DNA from: Podospora pseudocomata | Taxonomy: Eukaryota > Ascomycota > Sordariomycetes > Sordariales > Podosporaceae | Assembly (NCBI RefSeq): GCF_035222375.1 | Contig: NC_085887.1 | Coordinates: forward strand, 2,641,501-2,705,500 | Direction: 5' to 3' | DNA length: 64,000 bases | Part shown: piece after piece, positions 22,581 to 32,740 of the stretch | Position numbering within the stretch: position 1 is the first letter of the stretch | Layout: the number at the start of each line of letters is the position of its first letter | Made by a program: the position numbers and the translations under genes | Notes under the pieces: model-generated | The model's database searches: none | The model's input: only the letters and a program-made list of their open reading frames with translations | What the model was told of the DNA's origin: nothing

Positions 22581-23999
22581 ATGACAGAGCTTTTCAACCC
22601 TATCGGCGAGAAGGTCGAGCAGGCCGTCCAGGCCAACGGCGAGGCCGAGGATGACTTCAAGCCCATCGATGAGATCGAGTCCCTCTGCATGAACTGCCAC
22701 GAGAATGTGAGCCGCAAACTTTGGATTATTGCACATTAACGAATGCGCCGATGCTAATCATGGTCATAGGGCATGACACGCCTCCTCCTCACCAAGATTC
22801 CCTATTTCCGCGAGATTATCATCATGTCCTTCAACTGCGACCACTGCGGCTTCAACAACAACGAGATCCAGCCTGCTGGTACCCTCCAGCTCAAGGGTGT
22901 CCACTACGAGCTCCGGTTAAGAGATATGGAGGACTTCCAGCGCCAGGTTGTCAAGTCCGACACTGCCACCGTCAAGTTTATCGAGCTCGATGTCGAGGTC
23001 CCCGCTGGCAAGGGTCAGCTCACGAACGTGGAGGGCCTCCTAACCACCATCGTAGATGATCTCGTCTTCGACCAAGAGAAGCGTATGAAGGAAGCCCCTG
23101 AGGCGGCCGCCAAAGTTGCTGAAGTCATTGCCAAGGGCAGACAAATGCTCGCCGGAGAGGCGTTCCCCTTCCGTGTGTCTGTCGACGACCCGGCTGGCAA
23201 CAGCTTTATCGCCCCTGACCCTCGCGACGGCGTTGGCAAGTGGGAGAAGCGTGAGTACCTCCGTACACCTGAGCAGAACGAGGCTCTCGGTCTCGCCGAC
23301 ACCAACACCGAAGGCCTTGACGACAATGGCGACATCATCCCCGATCAAGTCTACCAGTTCCCAGCCTCTTGCCCGGGCTGCATGCACCCCTGCACGACCA
23401 ACATGAAGATGGTCGACATCCCCCACTTCAGACAAGTCGTCATCATGAACACGAGCTGTGATGACTGCGGTTACAAGTCCAACGACGTCAAGACGGGTGG
23501 TGAGGTCCCTGAGAAGGGCAAGAAGGTCACCATCAAGATCAAGACCCCTGTGGATCTTGCCCGCGATATCCTCAAGAGCGAGAGCTGCCAGCTCGAGTGC
23601 CCCGAGCTCAGCCTTTCCGTAAACCCAGGCACCCTCGGTGGAAGATTTACCACCGTCGAGGGTCTCCTCACCCAGGTCCGCGATGACCTCCACAAACAAA
23701 TCTTCGAGGCCGATGCCGACGTGGAGAAGACTAAGCGCAAGAACGACTCTCTGGACAGCACCGAGGCGTCGAGGTGGAACGACTTCTTTGATGGGCTCAA
23801 TTCTGCCATCAAGGGCGAGAGGGAGTTTACCATTGTGTTGACTGACCCATTGGCGGCCAGTTATGTTCAGAGCTTGGCTGATAACCCGGATGAGCCTGAT
23901 GAGCAGATGACCGTCGAGGAGTATGAGCGGACAGAGGAGGAAGAGGAGGAGTTGGGTTTGTTGGACATGAAGACTGAGAATTATGAGAATGATGTTTGA
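22581..23999 (+). CDS. zpr1: Zinc finger protein ZPR1
   Basis: Exons 22581-22706 and 22770-23999; 451 aa. ZPR1 is a conserved cytosol/nucleus-shuttling factor that acts as a chaperone in the biogenesis of eEF1A. It has the family's duplicated ZPR1 modules: the first zinc finger [23 protein letters not shown] ends in CDHCGFNNNE (C-x2-C ... C-x2-C), and the second starts FPASCPGCMHPC and ends CDDCGYKSND. Each is followed by a beta-rich domain with the shared block VEGLLT-I/V-DDL. The C-terminus is acidic (EYERTEEEEEELGLLDMK). The intron 22707-22769 (branch TGCTAATC) splits the first zinc finger between its two Cys pairs. Length matches fungal ZPR1. The start is the first ATG of the frame, in AAAATGA context. 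Confidence 0.96.
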
Positions 24000-24313
24000 G
24001 CTATGGAAATAGAAAATGGGAAAAGCATGGGTGGCTGGTTTCTGGGTATTGGAACTTGCGTTTTTTTCAGTTGTTTAAAGATGATACCTGTCCTATAGAC
24101 AAAGAGAATGATTTGATGATGCCAACTACTTGACTGGGTCCGACAGTTGTAAAGTTGAGAGCGTATCAAGGGTCTTCCGCAGATGTAAGCACGCTTATAT
24201 GTTTTAGGTGTGAAAAAGGCTCATGAGAAGTTGGATATATCTCGTCTTCATTATCAATGTAACTCTCCAATACTGGCTGCTTCCTACCGACCCCTTTCTC
24301 AACCATTTCCGTC
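24000..24313. other. Convergent 3' region zpr1 / mutarotase
   Basis: 314 bp between stops, AT-rich, with no gene. It probably holds both polyadenylation sites. Confidence 0.6.
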
Positions 24314-25519
24314 TCAAGCATCAACGCTAAAGCGATGCCTCACCTGCAAAACATACGGATCCCCCCCCGGCTCAAAGATCTGCTTTGGTCCCCTCCCCCA
24401 CTCAGGGTGATTAATCCCATCGATCCAATCCTGCACCTCCAGAACAACACACCCGTACTTTTCCACCCCTCTCGACCCGGTCCCGTCATCCCTCCCCTGC
24501 GTCGCCTTGATCGGCATGCTCCCGTTCATCCCATTACAGCTATACATCTGAAACGCCTCCTGATCCGACCAAATCTCCAGTTTTATTCCCGACCACTCAC
24601 TCGCCAGACTAGCCACCATTTTGTCCTCCGACCTCCAATCGTAGGGGTAGTTCCTGTTGACGAGCCAGCAGTTGTCGTAACCCGTGCAACCCCCCCCGCA
24701 GTTTCCCTCGATCCCCTCAAGGGAAAACCCCTCGCCTATTTGTCTGGGTGCAGACCAGAAGTCGTTGACGGACCCCTTGGGGGCAGGGGAGATTTCCCCC
24801 GTGGGAATGAGGATGCTATCCACAGCCACCGTCTGCCCTGAAAAGGGGAGGTAAAATGTATGGTTCAACGCGGTAGGAGCTTCCGTGTTTGCGAACCCGT
24901 CTAGGTTCCAGTAGGTGTGACTAGACAGCATGATTGGAGTTTTCTTTGTTGTAGGAATAGCAACCATTTTTGCGTCCCAGGTTCGGTTTGACAAAGTGTA
25001 GGTGATGTAACTGATTACTTCCCCTGGAAACCCCTCTTTCCCGTCGGGGTCGACAAGGCTGAACGTGATGGATGACTTGGTGTAGGAGACGACGGTGAAG
25101 TTTCTGTGATCCCAGCCGTCGGGGCCGCCGTGGAGGGTGTTCACACCTGCTGGGTGGGCTGCGGTGGGGTTTTCATTGGGACTGATGTGGTAGTCTTCTC
25201 CATCGTCGTCAAGGGTGAAGGTCGAGTTCTTGATGCGGTTGGCGTACCGGCCGGGCACGCCGCCAAAGTGAGGGTGAACTGGATCGACAGAGTAATAGGT
25301 TGCGTTATCGAAGCCGAGGACGATGTCACGGTCTATGCCGTTCTTGTCGGTGATGAAGAGGTTGGAGATGGAGGCGCCGTAGGGGATGAAGGAGGCTGTT
25401 ATGCCTGGGGCGAAGAGCCAGTATTTACCTGAGGAGTCTGGTTCCCCTGTGAAAGAGGGGGCGGATAAGGTAGGGGTGGCAAGGAGGAAAGCTCCCAGGG
25501 GGAGGAGAGAGAGACGCAT
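24314..25519 (-). CDS. Secreted aldose 1-epimerase (galactose mutarotase family)
   Basis: Single exon, 401 aa. The family interconverts alpha and beta anomers of aldoses. The N-terminus is a signal peptide (MRLSLLPLGAFLLATPTLSA, cleavage after LSA), so the enzyme is predicted to be extracellular, and several N-glycosylation sequons (NAT, NST, NRT, NHT, NGS) agree. Family blocks are visible: FGGVPGRYANRI, NTLHGGPDGWDHRNF with the first catalytic His, SSHTYWNLDGF with the second, and VLEVQDWIDGINHPEW carrying the likely general-base Glu. The start at 25519 is the ATG directly before the signal peptide; a longer in-frame extension upstream would mask it. Extracellular mutarotase-like proteins are common in saprotrophic moulds, likely serving plant sugar use. 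A pair of Cys in CGGGCTGYDNC may form disulfides. Confidence 0.9.
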   Translation of the reverse strand: MRLSLLPLGAFLLATPTLSAPSFTGEPDSSGKYWLFAPGITASFIPYGASISNLFITDKNGIDRDIVLGFDNATYYSVDPVHPHFGGVPGRYANRIKNSTFTLDDDGEDYHISPNENPTAAHPAGVNTLHGGPDGWDHRNFTVVSYTKSSITFSLVDPDGKEGFPGEVISYITYTLSNRTWDAKMVAIPTTKKTPIMLSSHTYWNLDGFANTEAPTALNHTFYLPFSGQTVAVDSILIPTGEISPAPKGSVNDFWSAPRQIGEGFSLEGIEGNCGGGCTGYDNCWLVNRNYPYDWRSEDKMVASLASEWSGIKLEIWSDQEAFQMYSCNGMNGSMPIKATQGRDDGTGSRGVEKYGCVVLEVQDWIDGINHPEWGRGPKQIFEPGGDPYVLQVRHRFSVDA

Positions 25520-26946
25520 GGTGGGATGTTGGTTTTGGTGCCGACACCAACCTGGGAGAGAGTGGAAGGTAGGACTCACTCAGGTCATGAGTTGAGGGGA
25601 AAGAGTCAACAGAAAGAAAGAGAGAGAGGCGAGAACGGTGCCTTAATATAACCCACAGCTACCAACCCCCAATCTCATCCCATCAGTATGGAACCTTTAC
25701 GAGCAGAGCAACCCTCCAACCAAGGCAGGCAAGTCACCAGGTACACACACACACACGCGCAAAGAGAGGGGAGATCTCCAGACCGGTAGGTGGTGAAGGC
25801 GGGAAAGAGCGAACCTGCATCCGGTTATTTGGGATGAAGAAGAAACCTTGACGCCAGCCAGCCAACCAGCCACCCTTTTTCGTTCCAGGCGAGGAGGTAA
25901 ACGAGGGTGTGACCACGAGGTGAAGTGAGCGTCACACGGGGGAAGATCTCAGTTTTCCCGCCGTCCAGGTCGGTCGGCGGTCGCAACGAGTGGCCGCGGG
26001 CCGGCATATACATATACATCCAACTCTCGATGTACGATGCCGAATGCTGTGTGACTGCAAAGACCGTTAGCTACTTTCCTTGATTCTCCACAACCGTTGC
26101 AGCCATGGGATATCGAAGCCTCCAATGATGCTCTTCATTGACACCAATGAAAGCAAAAATGATACTTTATTTGGTCACGATCAAAAACAATCATCAGCTC
26201 AATGGGATGCGTCACTTACAACCACCAAACTCCCAGCAACAAGAACACCGAATTCCCCAGGTCAAAATAACATCAACTCACTTGCTTGCTAAACATTCGC
26301 GCAATAATTGCAAGCAGCTACGCGAATGGGATGACGTCTTAACAAGCAATCATTGGAGCGGCTCTGCCTTCGCCGTTGGAGCTCTGTCGATGGAAACGAA
26401 GGATTGCGGGGATAATTATCTCCGCATTCTTCTCCCCTGTCGATAGGAAGCTGGAGCTTAGTTTGAATTCCTGCCAAGCCAATGGAGAGACTACCTATCA
26501 GTGTCTCTCAGTGTTATACTGCTGTCAGTCGGGGTTTTGGACAGTATCTCTGGAAACAATGACAAACATCCTCACAAAGAGACCTATTATGCTTCACTCA
26601 AAAGCAAGCCTCTATCTCAGCATTCTCTTGATTTGCACTTTTGGCACCATCGCAGCACAAGCCAGGGTATACATGCGCGCCAATGGCAATGGCAGTCGGC
26701 AAAACAACATGCTTAAAATGCATCACTGGCTATACTCCGTAACCATAAAACACTGTCGAATTCCAATCTGCAACCCGCCAAAACAGTCCGATACTATCAT
26801 ATACAAGTCTTGCGCTACCCATACAGAACGAAGCCTAGAAGGAAAGAGAGGCTTGAACGCATTAATAAAAGGAACACTCTCCCGAACCTGGTCACTGGAG
26901 CATTCCGCTCCCCAGGCTCTATGCATCGGTTATCTTGCTCCCTCGT
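25520..26946. other. Non-coding stretch: mutarotase upstream, vma-2 downstream
   Basis: 1.4 kb between two minus-strand genes. It contains a short CA microsatellite near 25741-25756. On the plus strand, an open frame with a signal-peptide-like segment starts at 26589 (see findings), but support is weak. Nothing else was recognised. Confidence 0.5.
25741..25756. repeat. Short (CA)n microsatellite
   Basis: Seven to eight CA units followed by CGCG, in the mutarotase upstream region about 230 bp from its start. Confidence 0.75.
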
Positions 26947-28825
26947 TTAAGCATCGATAAGGTTTTCCTCCTGGGGCGCCTCGGTATCCCTGGTGTCTTT
27001 GGTAGGGGCCTTGTCCTTGCCCTTGCGGTCTGATGGGGTTCTCGAGTAAAACTCGTCAATGATGTCGGCAGGAATACGGTTGAGCATGTCCTTGCGGTAG
27101 ATGCGAAGCAAGCTCCACGCGAGGTCAAGAGATTCGAAAATGCTGCGTCCCTCGTACGGGCCCTGGTTGATAAAGGTCCGCTCGAACTTGTCGAGGAATT
27201 CCAGAGACTTCTTGTCCTCGGGAGACAAGGCCTCCTCACCAACGACTGCCTTCATGGCGGCCGCGTCACGACCGATGGCATACTTGGCGTACAGCTGGTT
27301 GGATACATCACCGTGGTCCTTGCGAGTCATGCCCTCACCAATGGCAGACTTCATCAGACGGGACAGCGACGGAAGCACGTTGATAGGAGGGTAAATACCG
27401 CGGTTGTAAAGACCACGGTCGACGAAGATCTGACCCTCGGTAATGTATCCAGTCAAATCAGGAATGGGATGCGTAATGTCGTCGTTGGGCATAGTGAGAA
27501 TGGGAATCTGAGTAATCGAACCGTTGCGGCCTTCGACACGGCCAGCACGTTCGTAGATGGTCGACAAATCGGTATACATGTAACCGGGGAAACCGCGACG
27601 ACCGGGGACTTCTTCACGAGCAGCAGAGACCTCACGAAGAGCATCACAGTAGGCCGAAAGATCGGTGAGAATGACGAGGACGTGCTTCTCGAGTTGGTAG
27701 GCATAGTACTCGGCGGTAGTAAGGGCGAGACGAGGTGTAATGATACGTTCGATACTGCCGTTATTGTTAAATAACCAGACCCAAAAACCAGCGTTTGTTG
27801 TTCATTACTTACGTAGGATCGTTAGCAAGGTTGAGGAAGAGGGTGGTGCGCTCCAAACTGCCGTTCTCCTCGAAGTCGCGGGTGAAGAAACGAGCAGTTT
27901 CCAAGTTGACACCCATGGCAGCGAAGACGATGGAGAAGTTCTCCTCATGATCGTCATGTACGCCCTTGTTTGTCACACCCTTGCGCTGAACCAGGCCAGC
28001 TTGTCTGCAAATCTGAGCGGCGATTTCGTTGTGGGGAAGACCAGCGGCCGAGAAGATGGGAATCTTTTGGCCACGGGCAATCGAGTTCATGGTATCAATG
28101 GCCGAGATGCCAGTCGAGATCATTTCCTCGGGATACACCTGTTCTCTATTAGCGCATGGCTTTGGTAGGGCATGTAGTGAAGCTTACTCTCGAGTAGGGG
28201 TTGATAGGACTGCCGTTGATGTCCAAGAACTCCTCAGCCAGGACCTTGGGGCCCTTGTCAATGGCACGACCTGAACCATCAAAGATACGACCCAGCATAT
28301 CTTCAGAGACACCGAGCTTCAAGCTCTCTCCGGTCATTTCAACTCTAGTCTAGTTAGAGTTAGCTGCCGCCTATGTATTTCCCAATGCGCTCGGCAGTCT
28401 CACCTTCTTCACATCAATGCCAGAGGTGCCCTCGAAAACCTGCAAGATCGGTTAACATATGTGGATCGCTTGTGTTCCGTTTCGGTTGGTATATACCTGC
28501 ACAACGGCGCGGCTTCCTGTAGAGATACCGTCAGTAACAGCATAGATCCCTGGTATAGCGACAGTGCTTACCGCGAGCCTCCAAGACTTGACCGGAACGC
28601 ACAGTCCCATCGGGAAGAGTAAGGCTGACAATCTCGTTGTATCTGGGGAATTTGACCTGGAAGAAGGATCACAGAGTTAGCAGAGATGTGGTGGTGGTAA
28701 GGCGGAAGCAGAAGCGGGAGACCAACATTGTCCAAGATGACGAGGGGTCCGTTGACACCACCGACGGTGTTGTAGCGAAGCCTGGGCGTCACCCGGTAGG
28801 AGGCTGGATCTCTGGGGTCGCTCAT
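26947..28825 (-). CDS. vma-2: V-type H+-ATPase subunit B
   Basis: Complement join of 26947-27754, 27813-28138, 28188-28349, 28404-28439, 28497-28516, 28572-28656 and 28727-28825; 511 aa, the usual length. Subunit B is the non-catalytic nucleotide-binding subunit of the V1 head that drives vacuolar acidification. The protein starts [21 protein letters not shown]. It contains [32 protein letters not shown], here pieced together from four small exons, then [64 protein letters not shown] and [32 protein letters not shown]. It ends in an acidic/Lys tail of the kind seen in fungi. Seven exons include one of 20 nt and one of 36 nt; all phases join. It is divergent with cwc27. Confidence 0.96.
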
Positions 28826-29488
28826 GGTGGTTTTGGAGGTTATGCAGGGCAAAAACAGGCGCGAGGTATCAATGCGAAAGTCGAGGCCGGCTCGGGAGGC
28901 TGTCTAGAGGGTCGAGAGGCTGGTAAGTGGATTGGCAAGTTGGTTGTGAATGCACGACGATGGAGGAGCTCCAGTGGATGCGGGTAGCCTGAAGACGCAA
29001 GCTCCAAGCTGAACCGTCGGTGATAAGCAGGCCGCCCAGGCCTGTCCCCTGCTGGGCCCCGCACCACATCATGAATCCAGATGGCACAGCCACAACATCC
29101 AAACCAACTGAAAGGCACAGGTATTCGGGACTCGCTCTGCGGCAACAAGCTGCTAGTGAAACGGAGAGATATGGCTTTACGAAAGACAGAAAATAACAGA
29201 TCACATCGCATCACTTCTAGTGCTGCTTCTGTGACACAAACCTTGAAGCAAGCACATGCCAGCCACAGTTCCAGATCTCGAACTGTGGCGGTGCCTTGTC
29301 GATGCCGGCCGGCAACCTTGGAACATTTGACAGGGAAGCTCGCGCCTGTGGTCCTGTCATCCAGATTTAAGACCTGATGTCAATTCAGCCTCCAACCCTG
29401 CGTCATCTTTTTATTTTGGTTGCATTTTTCCCGCTTCACATCTCGAAGGCGTGGGCCAGCTTTTCGGGCGCGTAAAACCTAATCCACG
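28826..29488. other. Divergent promoter region vma-2 / cwc27
   Basis: 663 bp between two start codons. No gene, TATA-like box or repeat stands out. Confidence 0.6.
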
Positions 29489-31072
29489 ATGTCGGCCATC
29501 TACAATCTCGAGCCACAACCGACGGCGTCGGCCATCATCCACACGACTCTCGGCGAAATCTCAATCGAACTGTTTGCGAAACAAACGCCATTAACATGCC
29601 GAAACTTCCTTCAGCTAGCACTCGACGGCTACTACGATAACACCATATTCCATCGTCTCATTCCCGGCTTCATTCTCCAAGGTGGTGATCCGACTGGGAC
29701 AGGACATGGAGGAGAATCCATCTACGATGGCGGCGCATACAGCGGTGATCTGGATCCATGGCCAATGGACCAGCGAAGAGGACAGAACGCCGGCCCCGAC
29801 GGCATCAACTTCAAGGATGAGTTCCATTCGCGTCTCAAGTTCAACAGGCGAGGATTGCTAGGCATGGCGAACGAAGGAAAACCGGACACCAATGGCAGCC
29901 AGTTCTTTTTCACTCTCGGCAAGGCTGAAGAGTTAAATGGGAAGAATACCGTGTTTGGGCGCGTGGCGGGCGATACCATCTACAATTTGGCCAAGATTGG
30001 CGAGTCGGAGGTCAATGACGAGCGGCCACTATATCCGATCAAAATCACCCATATCGAGATCCTCATCAACCCTTTCGATGATATGAAGAAGAGGGAGAAG
30101 AAGCTACGCCAGCAAGTAGCAAAACCAGCTCCCGTGGAGAAGAAGCAGAAAAAGAGAAAGCCAGCCAAGCAGTTGTTGAGCTTTGGAGACGAAGAGGGTG
30201 AGGGCGATGACCTGCCAGTTCTCAAGAAGCCAAAGTTCGACACAAGAATTGTCATGGATGTAGACGAGGAACCGGCGCCAAAGACGATGCCGGTCAGATC
30301 TTCAAAGAAGGACTCAAAGCCGACGCGCAAGGATGATGTGAAAGTCCGTGTGACAAAAGAGCCACCAAAGAACCGAGCGAGGAGTCCAGATCGTCCGGAG
30401 CCTGTTCCGTCAAAGAAACAACGGCCAAAGGTTGAGGAAAGTGACAGGTCAAGTCCCGAACCGGAAGATAGCAAAAAGAAAACCTTGCTGGAAAGGACTA
30501 ACGAGGAGATTGCTGCCGTCAAGGCTTCGATGAAACGAACAATTTACACCGAACCGGTGCAGGAGAAGAAGAAGTCGGCCTTGGAGGAAATGATACCGGA
30601 GACTGCAGTGCGTGGGAGGAAACGGAGACCGGGCACGCAGTCTGCAAAGGAGGAAGAGGAGGCTCTGGCGCTTTTGCGGTCGTTCAAATCAAAGCTGGAG
30701 CAGGCACCAGTTGAGAAGTCGACAGCCCAGCCAGCTATCAATTATGATGGTGATGATGAGGAGGGCGAAGGAGAGGTTTGTGATCTTCACTTCATTGCCC
30801 ATTGCCAGAGCTGCAAAGCCTGGGATAAGGAAGAAAAGGAAGAGAGCGATGACGAAGGGTGGATGTCTCATCAACTCAGCTTTACTGCAGATAAGCTTGG
30901 AAAGGATCTGAGCTATCGAAAAAAGGCGGAAGAGGAGCTGGTTGTTATTGACCCCCTGGCAAAGGCGCAGGCTCTTAAGGAGGGCAAGAAGTCTTCTCGG
31001 GATTCGCGGTCTGGGGGCTCATCTTCAAGGGCCTGGAACCGGGACCGGGAGCGTGACCGGGCAAGAAGATAG
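29489..31072 (+). CDS. cwc27: Spliceosomal cyclophilin CWC27
   Basis: Single exon, 527 aa. CWC27 is a nuclear cyclophilin of the activated spliceosome that binds CWC22. The cyclophilin domain (about 10-185) has TIFHRLIPGFILQGGDPTGTG, FKDEFHSRLKFNRRGLLGMAN and NGSQFFFTLGKAEELNGKNTVFG. The position of the Trp that most active cyclophilins need is Glu148 (KAEELNG), as known for CWC27, so isomerase activity is probably absent. A roughly 25-residue insert (AYSGDLDPWPMDQRRGQN onward) lies before FKDEFH, and it is in frame with no splice signals. A long Lys/Glu-rich tail follows, including CDLHFIAHCQSC and GWMSHQLSF, which are CWC27 C-terminal blocks, and an Arg-rich end. The start at 29489 lies 663 bp from the vma-2 start. 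Confidence 0.94.
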   Translation: MSAIYNLEPQPTASAIIHTTLGEISIELFAKQTPLTCRNFLQLALDGYYDNTIFHRLIPGFILQGGDPTGTGHGGESIYDGGAYSGDLDPWPMDQRRGQNAGPDGINFKDEFHSRLKFNRRGLLGMANEGKPDTNGSQFFFTLGKAEELNGKNTVFGRVAGDTIYNLAKIGESEVNDERPLYPIKITHIEILINPFDDMKKREKKLRQQVAKPAPVEKKQKKRKPAKQLLSFGDEEGEGDDLPVLKKPKFDTRIVMDVDEEPAPKTMPVRSSKKDSKPTRKDDVKVRVTKEPPKNRARSPDRPEPVPSKKQRPKVEESDRSSPEPEDSKKKTLLERTNEEIAAVKASMKRTIYTEPVQEKKKSALEEMIPETAVRGRKRRPGTQSAKEEEEALALLRSFKSKLEQAPVEKSTAQPAINYDGDDEEGEGEVCDLHFIAHCQSCKAWDKEEKEESDDEGWMSHQLSFTADKLGKDLSYRKKAEEELVVIDPLAKAQALKEGKKSSRDSRSGGSSSRAWNRDRERDRARR

Positions 31073-32740
31073 TAGAAGGAGCAGTCGCTATCTATCTGAC
31101 TTATGATACAATTGCAATGTTCTTACAAGTAGAGGAAGCCAAGCATAAGAGAGACTGACCACCAGTCGGATGGTAACCATTAAGAGATACCCACTTTCTA
31201 TTGTCTAATATCTCCTGTCACCTTCCTCCATTGTTCAGTGCAAAGGTAGTGATGCCCAAGTCCCGTCCTATGTGTCCCCATGGTGCCATGCCTGTCCGGA
31301 ACAACAGCTCCGCGAGCCCCGGCCTCAATGGGGTTTTATATGGGTCTTCATGTCATGGTGGCGTGCTCATTCTCCATGCGAACTCACATCTGCTGTTGTT
31401 CCTAGCCCAAGAACTGCTCAGACATGGCCTTTTGTCTTGTTGTTTTCGAGACCGAGAAGGGAAACTGGCTTGGTCCCACTTGAACGGTCTTACAACTGCA
31501 ACTCATCTCTTGGCATTCAATCCAAGGTGTTCTACGATCCGTATCGACAGTGAGGCCAAAAGTTTCCTGACAGCTCCCCAGGTATGCACGGCTGCACCAC
31601 TGACAGGCATTAAGGCCACAACTTCAGACTACGCATAGTACCTCATAACGGCGCTGTCAAACTTAATTGTCACTAACGTCTTTGGAGAGAAAGTGTCCAA
31701 AGCCTCACTGCCGCTGCCACCGCCTTGAGGTCCTCCTTCCAAACGCCCAGAAAAAAAGAAGCTGTCTTGGGTGACAGGCTGGGACGTCGACCCCGCGTGT
31801 GGAGACAGGACGTTATCTGTGCCACCGCTGATTGGTTCGGCAAGCGAGAAAATCGGTATGTTTGATCGCGATCGCACCGGCAAAGCCCACTTCATATGAC
31901 GGGCAAGTGAGCCTTCATCACCAGCAAGTGGCCTTACACCGTGTCAAATTTATCTAGCAAAGCCCAAACCTTCCCACTCGATCCTCTGCCGCTCTGCGCC
32001 CTGAGCATACGACCCCAGTGAACTCCTCTCCAAACTTTTTCTTGTGAGCCCTCTCAGCGACGTCTTTGAGGCACCCAGACGTGACCAGAAATCAAGCAGC
32101 GCGGAAGCCGGCGACTGAGACCCCGACGCAAGCCATTGTTCAGCAGGAACCCTGCCTTCGAGGCTTCAGCATCTACCACATAACGACGCCCATTGACATA
32201 TCGCGACACCGCCGAGACACCTCACAAGCCCTATTCAGAACCCAGCGCCGAGCCAGACATCTATCTTCTCCGCTTTTGCGACACTCTCGCAGGCCCGACA
32301 CACACACATTGCCATTGATATCGCGCCGCGGAACAATAACAGACCCGCGCGTGGATCAGGTGCCTGGACCGCCTCTGCCTTTGAGCAAGCTGTTCTCCGC
32401 TTCGCAGTATATAACAGATTGAGTTGAATAGAGTTTTCTCTCGCTTGTCTTCCCTCCGACTAGATCCATCTCCCTCTGTGTGCTGAGCTCGCTGGTTTCA
32501 TCAGAAAATCGACCGGATTCAGCAGTGCTTCAAACCGCCCACAACAAGGAAGACTACAGCCTTGGCCTCAGCTTCTTGACGGCCTTTTGCGAGAAAAAAA
32601 AGTCACCGAGGGCTGCAGCCACCACGCCGGCCACAAACTTAGGGCGAGCCTAGCTTAACGGTCAAGAACCGCCATTTGCTATATCGAGGGGTGTCAAGCA
32701 AACCCCAATCGGCTGGGCGCGCGCTCGCCTTCACAGTGTT
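31073..32740. other. Tandem intergenic region cwc27 / heat shock factor; long AUG-free leader
   Basis: 1.67 kb. The last ATG before the heat shock factor start is at about 31896-31898; after that roughly 840 bp contain no ATG on the plus strand, which marks the probable untranslated leader. No well-formed heat shock element (three alternating GAA/TTC units) was found by eye. No other gene. Confidence 0.6.

Noticed and set aside
23040-23699. 219-codon minus-strand frame inside zpr1
   Set aside because: Mirror frame of a GC-rich coding exon; composition is Val/Gly/Asp-rich without family motifs.
31201-31638. 145-codon plus-strand frame between cwc27 and hsf1
   Set aside because: No family resemblance, no splice signals, and it starts in the 3' side of cwc27; chance frame.
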